Assembly: GCF_904849725.1 (NCBI RefSeq)
Contig: NC_058520.1
Location: 537,034,083 to 537,098,082 of the forward strand
Direction of reading: 5' to 3'
Length of the DNA: 64,000 bases
Source: Hordeum vulgare subsp. vulgare
Taxonomy: Eukaryota; Streptophyta; Magnoliopsida; Poales; Poaceae
The notes below the pieces were generated by a model. It had not been told where the DNA came from, did not search any database, and was given only the letters and a program-made list of their open reading frames with translations. The position numbers and the translations under genes are program-made. Position 1 is the first letter of the stretch. The number at the start of each line of letters is the position of its first letter. This document shows positions 45,424-56,575 of the stretch, one piece after another.

Positions 45424-46401
45424 ATGGAGTATGAAGCTCGACTTGTAGTCTCTAGACCAATGACCCAGCTGGAGGCTGAAATATGGATTCAGAACATGGA
45501 GAACCACTTCGGGAGCAACTTGATCTCAAGGAAGTATGAAGTGGAACACGCTCTCCACTACTTTACCCAAAGTGCTGCTATCTGGTGGAAAATGCTCCAT
45601 GCCATACAAGGATTTAGTGGAGCAGAAACTTGGGATGAATTCAAGAACACTCTGTTAAGATCCCGACTTATTCAGAAGTGCTATGATAATCCGAAGGAGA
45701 AGACTTGTGCATGCAAGATCTGTGGAGAAATAGGGCACACCCAGGAAGAACACAAGGATGAATGCACTCATTGTGAAGAGAATCACCCAGCGGAGGAATG
45801 CCCAACTAGTCAGGTGACTTGTTTCTTTTGTGAAGGAATCACCCACTACCCAGCTCAGTGTCACATTTACCCCAAGGTGCAACAAGTTGTCAAGCAGCAA
45901 AAAGATGCAATGAAGGAAACCCTCAAGAAGAAGATTCTAGAAGAACCTGTGATGAATGAAAATATAGAAGACCCTGATGAACAAGGTCTGACCAGATTTT
46001 TTCTCCAATGCATGTTACTCGTGTGGAGAAGAAGGACATTATTCACAGGATTGCACGAAGGGAAGCCAAGAGTATCTGGGAAACTCCCCGACGAAAAAAG
46101 TGGAGTTTGATCCACTTGAAATAGAAGAACTGGCCAAAATGAAGGAGTCCGGAAAGAAGAAAAAGTACCCTCGGAAGGGCCAAATCTCTGCAGATAAAGA
46201 CCTAAGTCATGTCAGATGTTTCAAGTGTATGGAATTTGGCCACTACAAATACATGTGTTCAGGAAGGAAGCCGGAAACCCAAGGAGCAAAAGAAACACTA
46301 AGAAGCCTCGAGACTTGTCAGAACTCATTTGCTTTCGTTGCAAGGAAGCAGGACATTATGCTAATGATTGTCCACATGGGAAGAAAGCTAGAATGGAGTA
46401 G
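45424..46401 (+). pseudogene. Gag of D with six zinc knuckles (two frameshifts)
   Basis: The likely start is ATG 45424 (MEYEARLVVSRPMTQLEAE). The gag core reads WIQNMENHFGSNL, YFTQSAAIWWKML and WDEFKNTLLRSRL. Six Cys/His boxes follow: CKICGEIGHTQEEH (45712; last ligand His instead of Cys), CTHCEENHPAEEC (45763; one residue short), CFFCEGITHYPAQC (45820), CYSCGEEGHYSQDC (46013), CFKCMEFGHYKYMC (46217) and CFRCKEAGHYANDC (46330). The frame changes between boxes 3 and 4 and between boxes 5 and 6. The last frame ends near 46401 (PHGKKARME). Most retrotransposon gags have one or two knuckles. The array suggests strong single-stranded nucleic-acid binding. Apart from the knuckles and gag core, no domain is evident. 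Confidence 0.75.
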
Positions 46402-46748
46402 TTAAGTTTTGACCATAGCAATAAGTGTAATCTGAAGCACTCTTGTTTTTCATGATATCATGGAGTTGAAATTTTTGTAACAGAAGTCTGTGAGGTTGTA
46501 ATAACTCATGAATCAATAAAATTGTTGTGTCATGATCTCTTATGTTGAAACTGTATGCGTTGTTTTCTCTACGAGCAAAGATCTCTGAACATTTATGAGG
46601 ATATGAGAAAATATGATCTATGCAGGCATGAGTATAATTCATTTTATGTGTGGTAGTAATCGGTAAACCCACAGGATCCACTGAGTAGGAATGTACCATG
46701 ATTACCAAGGAGACACATACATTCCTCTGAGTACCTATTCTCTGACAC

Positions 46749-47210
46749 ATGCAGATGACAACCCTCTACGAGTCATTCCTTAAGGGCCCAGAAACGATCA
46801 TGACCCTGACTAGTGATCATGATTACTCGAAAATCCTGAAGGACATGCTGAAGCACATTCATCTTGAAGGAGATGCAGTCTACAAAGGCTAGCCGTTCAT
46901 GGAAAATGGAGTGGAACTTTGGTATGTGGAAGTACACCTCCACCATGTGAAAGGAGTTTGTCCAAAGACTATGGGGCAATACTTTTTCATTTCACATGTA
47001 CCACGAGCAATTTTCTTTGATGCTGTTCGTGAAGCTTCCATGGAAGCCATACGTCAGATTGGGGAAATACTTGAAGCAAGACTCCGTCATACCCAGGAAT
47101 ACCTGAGTGAAGTGCATGCAGAGATGATGGAAATGAAGCTCATGGCCACCATGAGGAAGCAAAAGATGGATGATTTCAAGGAGCACCTTGGAAAGTTCCT
47201 GTGGAACTAA
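46749..47210 (+). pseudogene. Unknown second ORF of D (154 codons, one internal stop)
   Basis: Reads MQMTTLYESFLKGPETIMTL, then DYSKILKDMLKHIH. A TAG follows at about 46890, and the frame continues as MENGVELWYVEVHLHHVKG to a stop at 47210. The middle looks like alternating strands (VELWYVEVHLHHV). It is followed by Ala-containing helices (AVREASMEAIRQIGEIL) and a charged coiled-coil tail (YLSEVHAEMMEMKLMATMRK). No protease, RT or envelope motif is visible and I do not recognise the family. The strand-then-helix layout is loosely like a double-stranded RNA-binding fold, which is only a guess. It lies about 350 nt after gag on the same strand. Confidence 0.45.
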
Positions 47211-48391
47211 AGTATCTCCAAGGGAGACAAATGAATAAAGTTGGCAGAAATGCTTGACCATACCGAACAATGTGGATGGCAGCATTTGTAATAAAGTTAT
47301 TTTTTTGAATTTGGAGTTTTTAGGAGGTATTAAGGATGTAATAAAGGATTGAGTATGAAATAAATATGAATTATCGATGAGCAATACCTTCTTACGGTAT
47401 CCCACAGAGTGGCGTGTGAACCAAAAATAAGTGTGAGGATTTTTATTATATGATGGTTACCCCAAGAGTATGATGGAGGAAACACTATAGGATTTAAAGG
47501 CGGAGTAATTCCAAGTATGAGTAAAAGTGGGCCTGCAACCCACAGACCCCGGGACTAATAAGGATCAAGTACTACCTTTTTGGAGAAAGTAACTTGGAAG
47601 AAGCTATGATGGATCAACAAACGTTTTCTTAGGAGCATACGAAACCCTCAGAGTTGTGAAGATACGATAGATGTTTTGTTCAGCTTGCAGAACCAATGTA
47701 TTATCCGAACTTCGTGGACAAGAGAAATTCTGCAACGCTTGTGAGGATGCCCAAGTGTTAGAATGCGAGATTCGCTAAACCTTATACAGAGAAATGATTT
47801 GGGTGCGGAATGGATTGATCACGATGACGACTTACTCTTATCATTTATCTTGTTATTCGGAATGGTAAATCTGAGAGACTTACCCATAGTGAGAAACGAC
47901 GCTCTTTGAAGCTTTTGTTTAAGCCTTAGAATGGTGTAATGAAAGCCCATGTACATGGCACTTGTTGCCACGCGTAGGAAATTTTACGGTGAGGATGAAA
48001 CCAAGACCCTTCTCTCTGCAGGATAACCACAAATGGTAGACCACCATGAGAATCACCGATAGGTTATTTAGAATTGATCACGAGACTGCCAGTTAAGAAG
48101 ACCCATTAACGGAAGAAGCTTATACCAACAGAAGAACCCTCGATTTTGATGGAAACGTTATGAATAGAACGGAAGAGCATCACCAGAGGAGTTAGTATGA
48201 AGACTGTGAGGAGTCAGATGCCAAAACCCGAGAGGATTTCTAAAATCTTGAGGGACCAGCAATCTTCATTTTAAGTGTGGTAGCATCCCATTTTGCCGGA
48301 GGTTGGATTTCTTAGAAGACCCCCAATCCTAACCTTTCTTTCTAGCCTCTTCGAATCTCGAGGACGAGATTCATTTTAAGTGTGGTAGGTT
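47211..48391 (+). other. 3' internal region of D
   Basis: No conserved coding sequence is seen. CATTTTAAGTGTGGTAG occurs twice, at about 48268 and directly before the 3' LTR at 48373-48391. The second copy stands at the polypurine-tract position. Confidence 0.55.
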
Positions 48392-51300
48392 TGTAACATC
48401 CCAAATTTTGGAATGTTAATATAATTATTAGATTGATTGTTTGTTTGTTTGAGTGAAATTTGAAACTTTTCAAAAACTTTTGAATGAGAGGGAATAAAAT
48501 GACTTTCCCCTTCTTTGGTGAATTCAAATTCATCCATTTAAAATCAATGGGAGAAGATGACATCACTTCTTCCACTATAAAGAATTTGAATGGAGCTCGC
48601 ATTTGCATTTCTTTCGGTTTTGATTTGCAATACTACTCTTCTTTTCTCCACTCAAGAAATGCTGAGAAATATATTCTCTCAAACAGAAAAGAGAGGAGGA
48701 ATATGACCCTCCAAAACTAGGGGCATTTTTGAAATATTTTGAGCCAAGAAAACCAAAATTTATATTGAGTAAATATTTGCAAAAAAAAAAGCTTTTAGGG
48801 ATTTTCTGAAAAAACATTTTTTTAAGTTTTTATTTTGGTCGTGGAATAATGCCCATCATTTAGATTTTATTTTTCTGATAATTTTAGTATATAAAAACTA
48901 TTTATTCTGAATTTATTTGGTTTCCTTTTTTTCATTTACTTTCCGGTTTTTGAAAATAGAAAAGAATTCTCTATTAAATGGAAATAGAGCTGGCCCATTA
49001 AGACACTTTCCAAAATTAGGCCCAACCGACATCATCTCCTACCTCTCGTCTCCTTCCTCACGTTACACAAGCTTTCCATATCCATGGAGACAGGAACCTC
49101 CACCTTCCCGATCTCCCTCGTCCTTCCATCTCGGCGCCTCCCGAGGCCGCCTATAAAACCCCCTCCCTCTCCTCGTTCCATTTTTCCCATCACTGCGTCC
49201 TCTCCCTGCCCGTAGCCTCCTCGCCACCATCTTCCCCTTCCTGTCAAGAACACCACCAGGAGCTCTCCTGGATCGCCCCTGCCGAGCTCCTCCAGCGCCC
49301 AGGCACTCCCCACCACCTCCTACCCCTCCCGCTGCACCCCCCCACATCGCCTCCACCCCTCACCTCGTCGCCCCCTTGGCCCTGCAGGACCACCTCGCCG
49401 GCCATCTACAGGAAGTAGGAGCCACCAGGAGCCCGCGTCTCCACCTCGACCGGAGCTCCCCAAGCGCCGACCTCCCCAAGTGCCGAACCTCCCCTCCTCC
49501 GTCGTCCCCACCCCCGCCGGCGACCACCCCCCACGCCGGAGCTGCTCACCCCGTCGGGCACCTCGCCGGAGGAAACCTCCCCTGACAGCAACATGAGAAA
49601 CCTCTCTCACCTCTGTATTGTGACTTTTTTTGTTGGTTACCGTTAGATCTTGATACTAAGGCCCCTAATAGATCACTTAATAGCCGAACCGTTTTCTTCT
49701 AATGTGCGGGCGTTTGTTAGTTTAGCACCGCAGCGCACAGGTCTAAGCCAACCACAGATCGCCACGTGGCCCCGTTCAATATTTAGATTTTAGTTTTCTA
49801 TTTCCGAAACAGAACCAGTTCCAATTTTGTTTCCCTTATACTCCCTCCGTCCCAAAATAACTGTCTCAAGTTTAATATAAATTTATACTAGAGCTAGTAC
49901 AAATTTGAGACACTTATTTTGGGACGGAGGGAGTATCTTTTAATCTAGGAGTCCAATGAGGTTCATTCTTTTTCCAGTAGATCACAATTTTCTGTAGTTT
50001 TCGAAAATATATAATTTGTCTATGTTTGGATTTATAAAAATTGAGTTAGATCAAATTTGAATTAAAGCTTGTTTTGCTTATTCCGGGAGTTCAAAAATAG
50101 ATTTTAATTTGATTATTTTTGCTACTGCTTCCTAGTGATCATATCTTTTTGTAGTTTAAGTCTCAATTTTTTAAATATTTTTAGTTGGGGTTTTATCAAA
50201 AACAGATTCTATTTTGATTAGGTGAAGTGAATTTCTTCACTTTATGCAATAGTAGTTTTATGCTAGTGATGTTATTTTCCTTGTTAATGATTGTAGTGCT
50301 TATGGTGTGTATTTGTTTGTATCGATAGATACCCGGATTGCGAAGCGTGCTACTTAGAAGTGCTTGATAACGACAACTATCAGCAAGGCAAGTCATTTGA
50401 TCATGTATCATCTATGTTTTCATGCATCGTAGTTCTACCTTCCTATACCCATTTGCATGTTGACTAGGTACTTGGAAAAATATGGTTACTTGATGTAGTA
50501 TCATGTGGTAGGCACCCCAACAACCCTGTTACTTGGCCCGGGACGACAAATTTTATTATGCTATGCTTGTGTAGACGGGGTTCTGGTTGAGAGTTTATCA
50601 CGAGTGATGCGAGAATAATTTAATAACCAAGACCGGTTAAGTCAAGACTTTTCAAGACTTCGTGATGCAATGCAACTCTGGGTGAAGGACGGTTTAGATG
50701 GGTTCCCTGGAGAAACTATTGGACGACCGGGGATGCATGGAGACGTGCCATGACATCTTGCGGAAAGCTTCACCCAGGCTTGAAGAGACGGACAGAGGCT
50801 TCCAGACCCAAGGCTTACCTGCACAGTCACAAGTCATTATGGGCTCTAGCTTGGTTGGACAAGGCGGCGACTCTGGACAGGCGGTGCTAGCAGATGTAGA
50901 AGAACGGTAGGATTGGATGGGCACCGACAGGGGATCAGAGGGACCCGTCGAAAGACCATGTTTTGATCATCCGGTCTTCAAACACCCTGAAGTGCGAGGA
51001 CATACCCGGAGGCGATCAAATCTTGTGGGGAACGTGTGCAAAACTCTGCAGAGTATTCAAACCTAATCGATTAGCCGTGTCCATGGTCATGGACAACTTG
51101 AGCCGAAGGCATTGAAATTTTCCTGAACTCTCAACACAATTTAATAATGATGTGGGAATTATTGACAACTCGGGTACGAGAATTGGTTGGCGGAACCATC
51201 TCGTTAACAACAAACAACGTAGTAATATTTTGCTTTTAACCCTCTCTTGATGTAGGAGAAAACTTGCTTTTCGCTAAAAACTTATAGCCCCAGCTGCCAT

Positions 51301-51652
51301 ATATGCATGTAGAATAGATGATTATTATTTCACCCCCTCTCTTTGATGACTTGCCCGCATATTCAATATGCTGACCTACACGGCTGCAACGTCTTATGTT
51401 GCAGATACTTTCTTTGACGAGTAAGTGTACATTCAGGGTTACGGTCCGCACTCAACCTGCTGTTGGTTTTATTTGGGACTCCACTCCCTTGACTGCTTCC
51501 GCTGAGATTTTAAGGTATATATATCAGTTTTACGCTATTTACATGTGATTGCACTTTGATATATACATTGATGTACTGTGTGTGCCAGCATACTGATCCA
51601 GGGATGGCACAGATACACACAGGCTTGACTCGTTTTGAGTCGGGTCGCTACA
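48392..51652 (+). repeat. 3' LTR of D
   Basis: 3261 bp, including a 93-bp Stowaway MITE absent from the 5' LTR. Near its start it lacks a 15-bp segment flanked by short repeats that the 5' LTR has at about 41815-41830. Confidence 0.92.
49841..49933. mobile_element. Stowaway (Tc1/mariner) MITE
   Basis: 93 bp with terminal inverted repeats CTCCCTCCGTCCCAAAATAA, flanked by TA duplications (49839-49840, 49934-49935). The 5' LTR of D shows the empty site (CCCTTATATATTTTAATC near 43210), so the MITE arrived after D inserted. It is almost fully palindromic. Confidence 0.95.
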
Positions 51653-52271
51653 GAACTGATGTCGCGGGTGCTTGCAAATTGGTACGGGGAACTTCCTTCA
51701 CTCATGAAAAGTGTTGTGAACTCTTGTCCAAAAGACATAACCTTTTTGCTCGGCACCTTTCGTAGGATCTTGGCATATCTGCATCCAAGTTTCGCAAATC
51801 AATCTATCCTCCAATTGAGTGCATGATCCCGTGTGAATGCTTTGCCTCTACTTTTGTGCCTCGACCCTTTGGGTGAGCTCGTTGATGAACACCAATGGTT
51901 CCACTGAAATGTCGACCTCTTCTTTGTCATCTTCACAATACAAGTCGTCATCTACATGCCAAGAATTGACATGGTCGTCCTCATCTTCATCATGGCTGAC
52001 GAATTGAGTGTCTTCATCATAGTAGCCTCAATCGTACGGGCTTTGGATCGTGTGAAGATCAAATGTTGGGCGTCATCGACGTGGAAGGCCTCACCATGGC
52101 CCTCGAAGATGACGTTCTCCTTGAATGCCCACAGTGAGGGTCGTTGACCGCCGGCGTCGGTATTCCATCGAACAGCATGTGGGAGGGGGCCATGCTCGTC
52201 GAAGGGAATGACTGGGGATGCTTCCTTTGTATGTCGTCGGACGACTAGCCAACGCCACTGTATCCCGGCAT
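51653..52271 (-). pseudogene. ORF1-like gene 1, middle piece (Myb/trihelix half-domain)
   Basis: On the minus strand 52271-51960 encodes a low-complexity linker (EASPVIPFDEHGPLPHAVRW, MMKTLNSSAMMKMRTTMSIL). Then 51930-51720 holds FINELTQRVEAQK and the first part of a Myb/trihelix-like DNA-binding domain, EDRLICETWMQICQDPTKG and YVFWTRVHNTFHE. Frames shift within this stretch. The domain resumes at 41754 on the far side of element D. Homologous ORF1 proteins have the same W-W-W-spaced helices. This is transposon-derived rather than a host regulator, judging from the repeat context. Confidence 0.55.
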
Positions 52272-54040
52272 CGTTGGGGAACGTTGCATGGGAAACAAAA
52301 AATTTCCTACACACACGAAGACCTATCATGGTGATGATCATCTACGAGTGGGAGATCGGATCTACATACCCTTGTAGATTGCTAAGCGGGAAGCGTTAAG
52401 AAACACAGTTGATGTAGTGGAACGTCTTCGTGATTCAAATCGCCGTCGTCCCACGATCCGTCCCGATCTAGTACCGAATGGACGGCACCTCCGCATTCAG
52501 CACACGTACAGCTCGATGATGATCTCCGCCTTCTTGATCCAGCAAGAGAGACGGGGAACTAGATGAGTTCTCCGGCAGCATGATGGCGTGCCGGTGGTGG
52601 TGGTGAATCTGTTTCTGCACGGCTTCGCCTAAGCACCGCAAAAACCGATCTAGAGGAGAAACTGTGATCTAGAGTTGAGGTAGCATGTGGCTGAAAAATA
52701 TTGTGTCCCAAAAATCCCTCAAACCTCTAGTATATATAGGAGGACAGGAGGGAGGTCGTCAGCTCTAGGGTTTCCCCTTTGGGTCGGCCAGAGTGGGAGG
52801 AGAGGAGGATTCCTTCTCCCACTTGGAAACATTCTCCACCTTGTGTTTTTTTTTCTTATTCCTCATCCAGTCGCATGGGCCCTTAGAGGTGGTGTCGTCC
52901 AGCCCACCAGGGACGGGGTTGCCTTCTCTCTTGTCCCATGAAGCCCCTAGGGTCATCACACCCCTCCCGGTGGTCCCCCGGTACCCTCCCTGCACTTCCG
53001 GTACACTACCGATGAGCCTGAAACCTTTTCGGTGACCAAAATAGGACTTCCTACATATCAATCTTTACCTCCGGACCATTTCAGAGCTCCTCGTGATGTC
53101 CAGGATCTCATCTGGGACTCCGAACAACCTTCGGTCACCAGCACCTATAACTCAACTATACCGAAACGTCACCGAACCTTAAGTGTGCAGACCCTGCGGG
53201 TTCGAGAACTATGCAGACATGACCTGAGACACTCTCCGGTCAGTATCCAACAGCGGGACCTGGACGTCCATATTGGATCCTACATATTCTACGAAGATCT
53301 TATCGGTTCAACCTCTATGTCAAGGATTCATATAATCCTGTATACCATTCCCTTTGTCCTTCGGTATGTTACTTGTCCGAGATTCGATCGTCGGTATCTC
53401 CATACCTATTTCAATCTCGTTACCGGAAAGTCTCTTTACTCGTTTCGTAATACAAGATCCCGTGACTAAATCTTTAGTCACATTGCTTGCAAGGCTTATA
53501 TGTGATGTTGTATTACCGAGTGGGCCCCGAGATACCTCTCCGTCACACGGAGTGACAAATCCCAGTCTTGATCCATGCTAACTCAAGGGACACCTTTCGG
53601 AGATGCCTGTAGAGTACCTTTATAATCACCCAGTACAGTTGCGACGTTTAATACACACAAGGCATTCCTCTGGTGTCAGTGAGTTACATGATCTCATGGT
53701 CATAGGAATGAATACTTGACATGCAGAAAACAATAGCAACAAAATGACACGACCATATGCTAAGTTCATAGTTTGGGTCTTGTCCATAACATCATTCTCC
53801 TAACGATGTGATCCCGTCATCAAGTGACAACACTTGTCTATTGCTAGGAAACCTTAACCATCCTCGATCAACATGCTAGTCAACTAGAGACTCACTAGGG
53901 ACACAATTTTGTTTATATATCCACACATGCATTTATGTTTTCATTCAATACAGTTATAGCATGGATAATAAATGATTATCTTGAAACAGGAAATATAACA
54001 ATAACTATTTTATTATTGCCTCTAGGGCATATTTCCAACA
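52272..54040 (-). mobile_element. Solo LTR, Angela/WIS/BARE-type copia (minus strand)
   Basis: 1769 bp. On the minus strand it begins TGTTGGAAATATGCCC at 54040 and ends at 52272 with ...GTTCCCCAACG (last base mutated from A). The flanks GGCAT (52267-52271) and AGCAT (54041-54045) match at 4 of 5 positions, consistent with an old target duplication. No internal domain is present. A TATATATA box lies near 52731. It interrupts ORF1-like gene 1. Confidence 0.9.
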
Positions 54041-54438
54041 AGCATGACGTTGAGGTCGATGATGTCGGTGATGCAGAGGACCGATGACCGACAAGCCTGT
54101 GTTTGCCGCATCCATCTCAACGACCGACAAAATAGCTGGCGAGGGTCAGCACAACCCCAACATGAGGAGGGTGTGAGCTTTGGCAACGATGGCCTCCTTG
54201 TCGACGATGTTAGCCTTGTGCTGCGCGGCACGTATCGTGACCAGCTAAATGGTGACGTATGCATCGGCCTTCTTCTGCTTGTCCTTTATACACTGGTTCC
54301 TTCTCTTGGCCGATTTCGCATCGAGCTTGGCGAGCTTCACCGGCGTGAGCTCCAGCCGTGATTTCTTGGGAGCCTTCTTCTTCGCCGCACGGCATGCTGC
54401 CGTAGGCAGGTCGTTGGGATTCATCGGGTCGTTAGTCA
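54041..54438 (-). pseudogene. ORF1-like gene 1, N-terminal piece
   Basis: Minus-strand ATG at 54438 (MTNDPMNPNDLPTAACRA) leads into a very basic region (AKKKAPKKSRLELTPVK, AKRRNQCIKDKQKKAD). The frame shifts near 54259 into KANIVDKEAIVAKAHTLLML and further to a conserved-looking DLNVM motif at about 54050. Similar N-termini occur in grass ORF1-type transposon proteins. The first Met has a suitable purine context (CCATGAC). It is broken by the solo LTR at 54040. Confidence 0.55.
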
Positions 54439-54958
54439 TGGTGGAGGGAGAGAGGGGAGAGGTGGTGCGAAAGAGTTTTAGGAAAAATGGAGGGAAAGTG
54501 AGGCAGTCATGTCCCAGACGGGCGTGCCAAGGGAAGGACAAGGGTGCGTGGAACGCCCCTCTGTGCGTGTTCGTTCGGCCGCAAACGAGGCCCAAAGTTG
54601 GGTCGGGAATGGGTCAAAAACGGACCAAAAAGGACATTGGTATGTTTGCTCCGGCGCGTTGGATGGTTTATTCTATTCGTTTACCCCCAAACAGACATGG
54701 CCGGACCATATGGGGTCCTGCGTTGTAGTTAGCCTTACGACCAATAGAGTCGTTGCTCATAAATGCTCCTACATGCATTGGCTCGCCGCGCTTCAATTTC
54801 GAAACACATGTTTGCAATTAAAAAATTGACAGGCTCGCAAATATCCGGTGTTACAGCATCTACAACCAGACTTGAAAAATTCGACCCCCTATACGCACGC
54901 ACACGCGTCCGGGCACGCACGCGGAGAGCGCCCACCGGCCCCTCATATGTTGTCTCGC
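54439..54958 (-). other. 5' flank of ORF1-like gene 1
   Basis: No coding sequence is seen. TTACAGCATCTACAACCAG (about 54852-54870) resembles the GCATCTCCAACC-type ends of grass Harbinger elements, preceded by TTA, and may be the transposon terminus. CTCGC at 54954-54958 is the left flank of element C+. Confidence 0.4.
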
Positions 54959-56575
54959 TGATACGTCCCAAACGTATCTACAATTTCTGCTTGTTCCATG
55001 ATCTTTTGGGTGACATTCTTTTATGTTTTGCTACACTTTTATATTATTTTACACACATTTGGACTAATCTACTAACTCAGTGCATCCAGTGCCAGTTTTT
55101 GTCTGCTGATGTCTATTTTGCATGGACTTTTACTCAATTTTCCAAAACCCGAAAAATTCCAGGAAAAATATATAAAAAATCAGAGAAACAGAAGCTTCCC
55201 GATAACCGAAGATGGGCCAGAGGGAGCTAGGGGCTCCCTAGGCGACGTGCTGGCGCGGACAGGCCCTAGGCCGCGCTAGGAGGCCGCCTAGGTGGGACCC
55301 ACCTCCTCCGGTGCCCTCCTTTGGCCTATATTTAGCGTCCCGAGAGGAAACCCTTCCACAACTTCTAGAATCGCAAATTTCTCCATCGTTTCGCCGCCAC
55401 AGCACTTCCGAGATCGGGAGCGTCACAAGACCTCTTCCCGGCACCCTGCCGGAGGGAGGATTGACCTCCAGGAGCTTCTCCACCGCCATGGACGCATTAC
55501 AGATGTGCCGTGAGTAGTCCTCCTTGGACCATGGGTCCATGACCAGTAGCTATGTGATGTATTCTCTCCAATATTGTGCTTCAATGGTTAGTCCTTGTGA
55601 GCAACCCTACATGATCAAGGCATCTATGTAATTCTCTTGCTATTTTTATGCTCGGTTTGTTGGGATCCGATGGATTATGAGATTATGTTCACATTGTTAT
55701 GAGTTATATATTTGATTATCCTTTTATATTATGTTCCTTAGTGATTCATGCATGTTCTCCCTTGCTATTTATTGCTTTGACTGAGTAGTAGATTGTAACT
55801 CCAAGAGGGAGCGTTATGCATCATTGTGGGTTCATGCCCCTCGATGTCTAGATAGAGTGACAGAAACATGAGACAAGGGGATGTGTTGTTGCCACCAGGG
55901 AAAAAACAACGGTGCTTGTGACCACGGTTTCAAGGACTGTTTACCTTACGCATAGTTCGTTAATGCAGTTGTCTGTTGCTTTGAGTTTACACTTTGGGTG
56001 GGGCTCGCAACTTAATACCTGAGAGATGTTCTCGATATATATCTCAAGGTGGATGATTAGTAAGTAGATGATGATGAATAAGCGGTTTACTTGTCTTGGC
56101 GTACTGCCCATTACTATTGAATCTCTAACTATCAAGTAGCATAATTAGCATTGCGGTGCGTTCATAATTCTATCAATTGCCCAATTATGATTTGTTTACC
56201 CAAGCATAGTTGTTTATCGTCTTTTGGGAGAGATACATCACTAGTGAACATCATGTGACTCCGGTCCATATCACCATCATTGTTTACACCTCCACTATTT
56301 ACCGCTTTCATTTACTTTTTCATTGCAATCATTATTACTTTCCCGCTTGTGTTTTGATCCTTTGCAAACTACAAGGCCGGAGAGATTGACAACCTCTCTA
56401 TACTCGTTGGGACCAAAGTTATTTGTTGTGTGTGCAGGTCCACGTCTTCTGCTGACCAGAACAGGAGACACCTACTTGTTGAGTCTAGGAGACCTCTTGG
56501 TTCGATAAACCTTACAGTTTTCGTGTGAGGGAAAACTTGTTGCTCCCTACATCTCAACCTTCCACTTGGGGTAAC
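54959..56575 (+). repeat. 5' LTR of C+
   Basis: 1617 bp, TGATACGTCCCAAACG ... CACTTGGGGTAAC, lacking only about 30 bp at its 3' end where B2 inserted. It is the reverse complement of the C- LTR copies over their shared 1.3 kb. Confidence 0.85.

Larger units (their letters stand above)
41755..51652 (+). mobile_element. Element D: non-autonomous chromovirus-like gypsy LTR retrotransposon with long LTRs
   Basis: LTRs of 3180 bp (41755-44934) and 3261 bp (48392-51652) start TGTAACATCCC and end GGGTCGCTACA. They are flanked by the perfect target duplication GAACT (41750-41754, 51653-51657). The PBS is of tRNA-iMet type. A gag with several zinc knuckles is followed by a second, unknown ORF. No protease, RT or integrase is recognisable in the 3.46-kb internal region. 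The LTR ends, tRNA-iMet PBS and the 3' sequence CTCGAGGACGAGATTC...GTGGTAGG resemble Tekay/Del-type chromoviruses. It split the Myb domain of ORF1-like gene 1. Confidence 0.88.

Noticed and set aside
53032..53469. Plus frame inside the minus-strand copia solo LTR
   Set aside because: Reverse-complement translation of conserved LTR sequence without any protein motif.
54245..54595. Possible host transcription factor or glutathione-transferase-like gene
   Set aside because: Such labels are often given to grass ORF1-type transposon proteins. The repeat setting, frameshifts and split domain favour a transposon relic.
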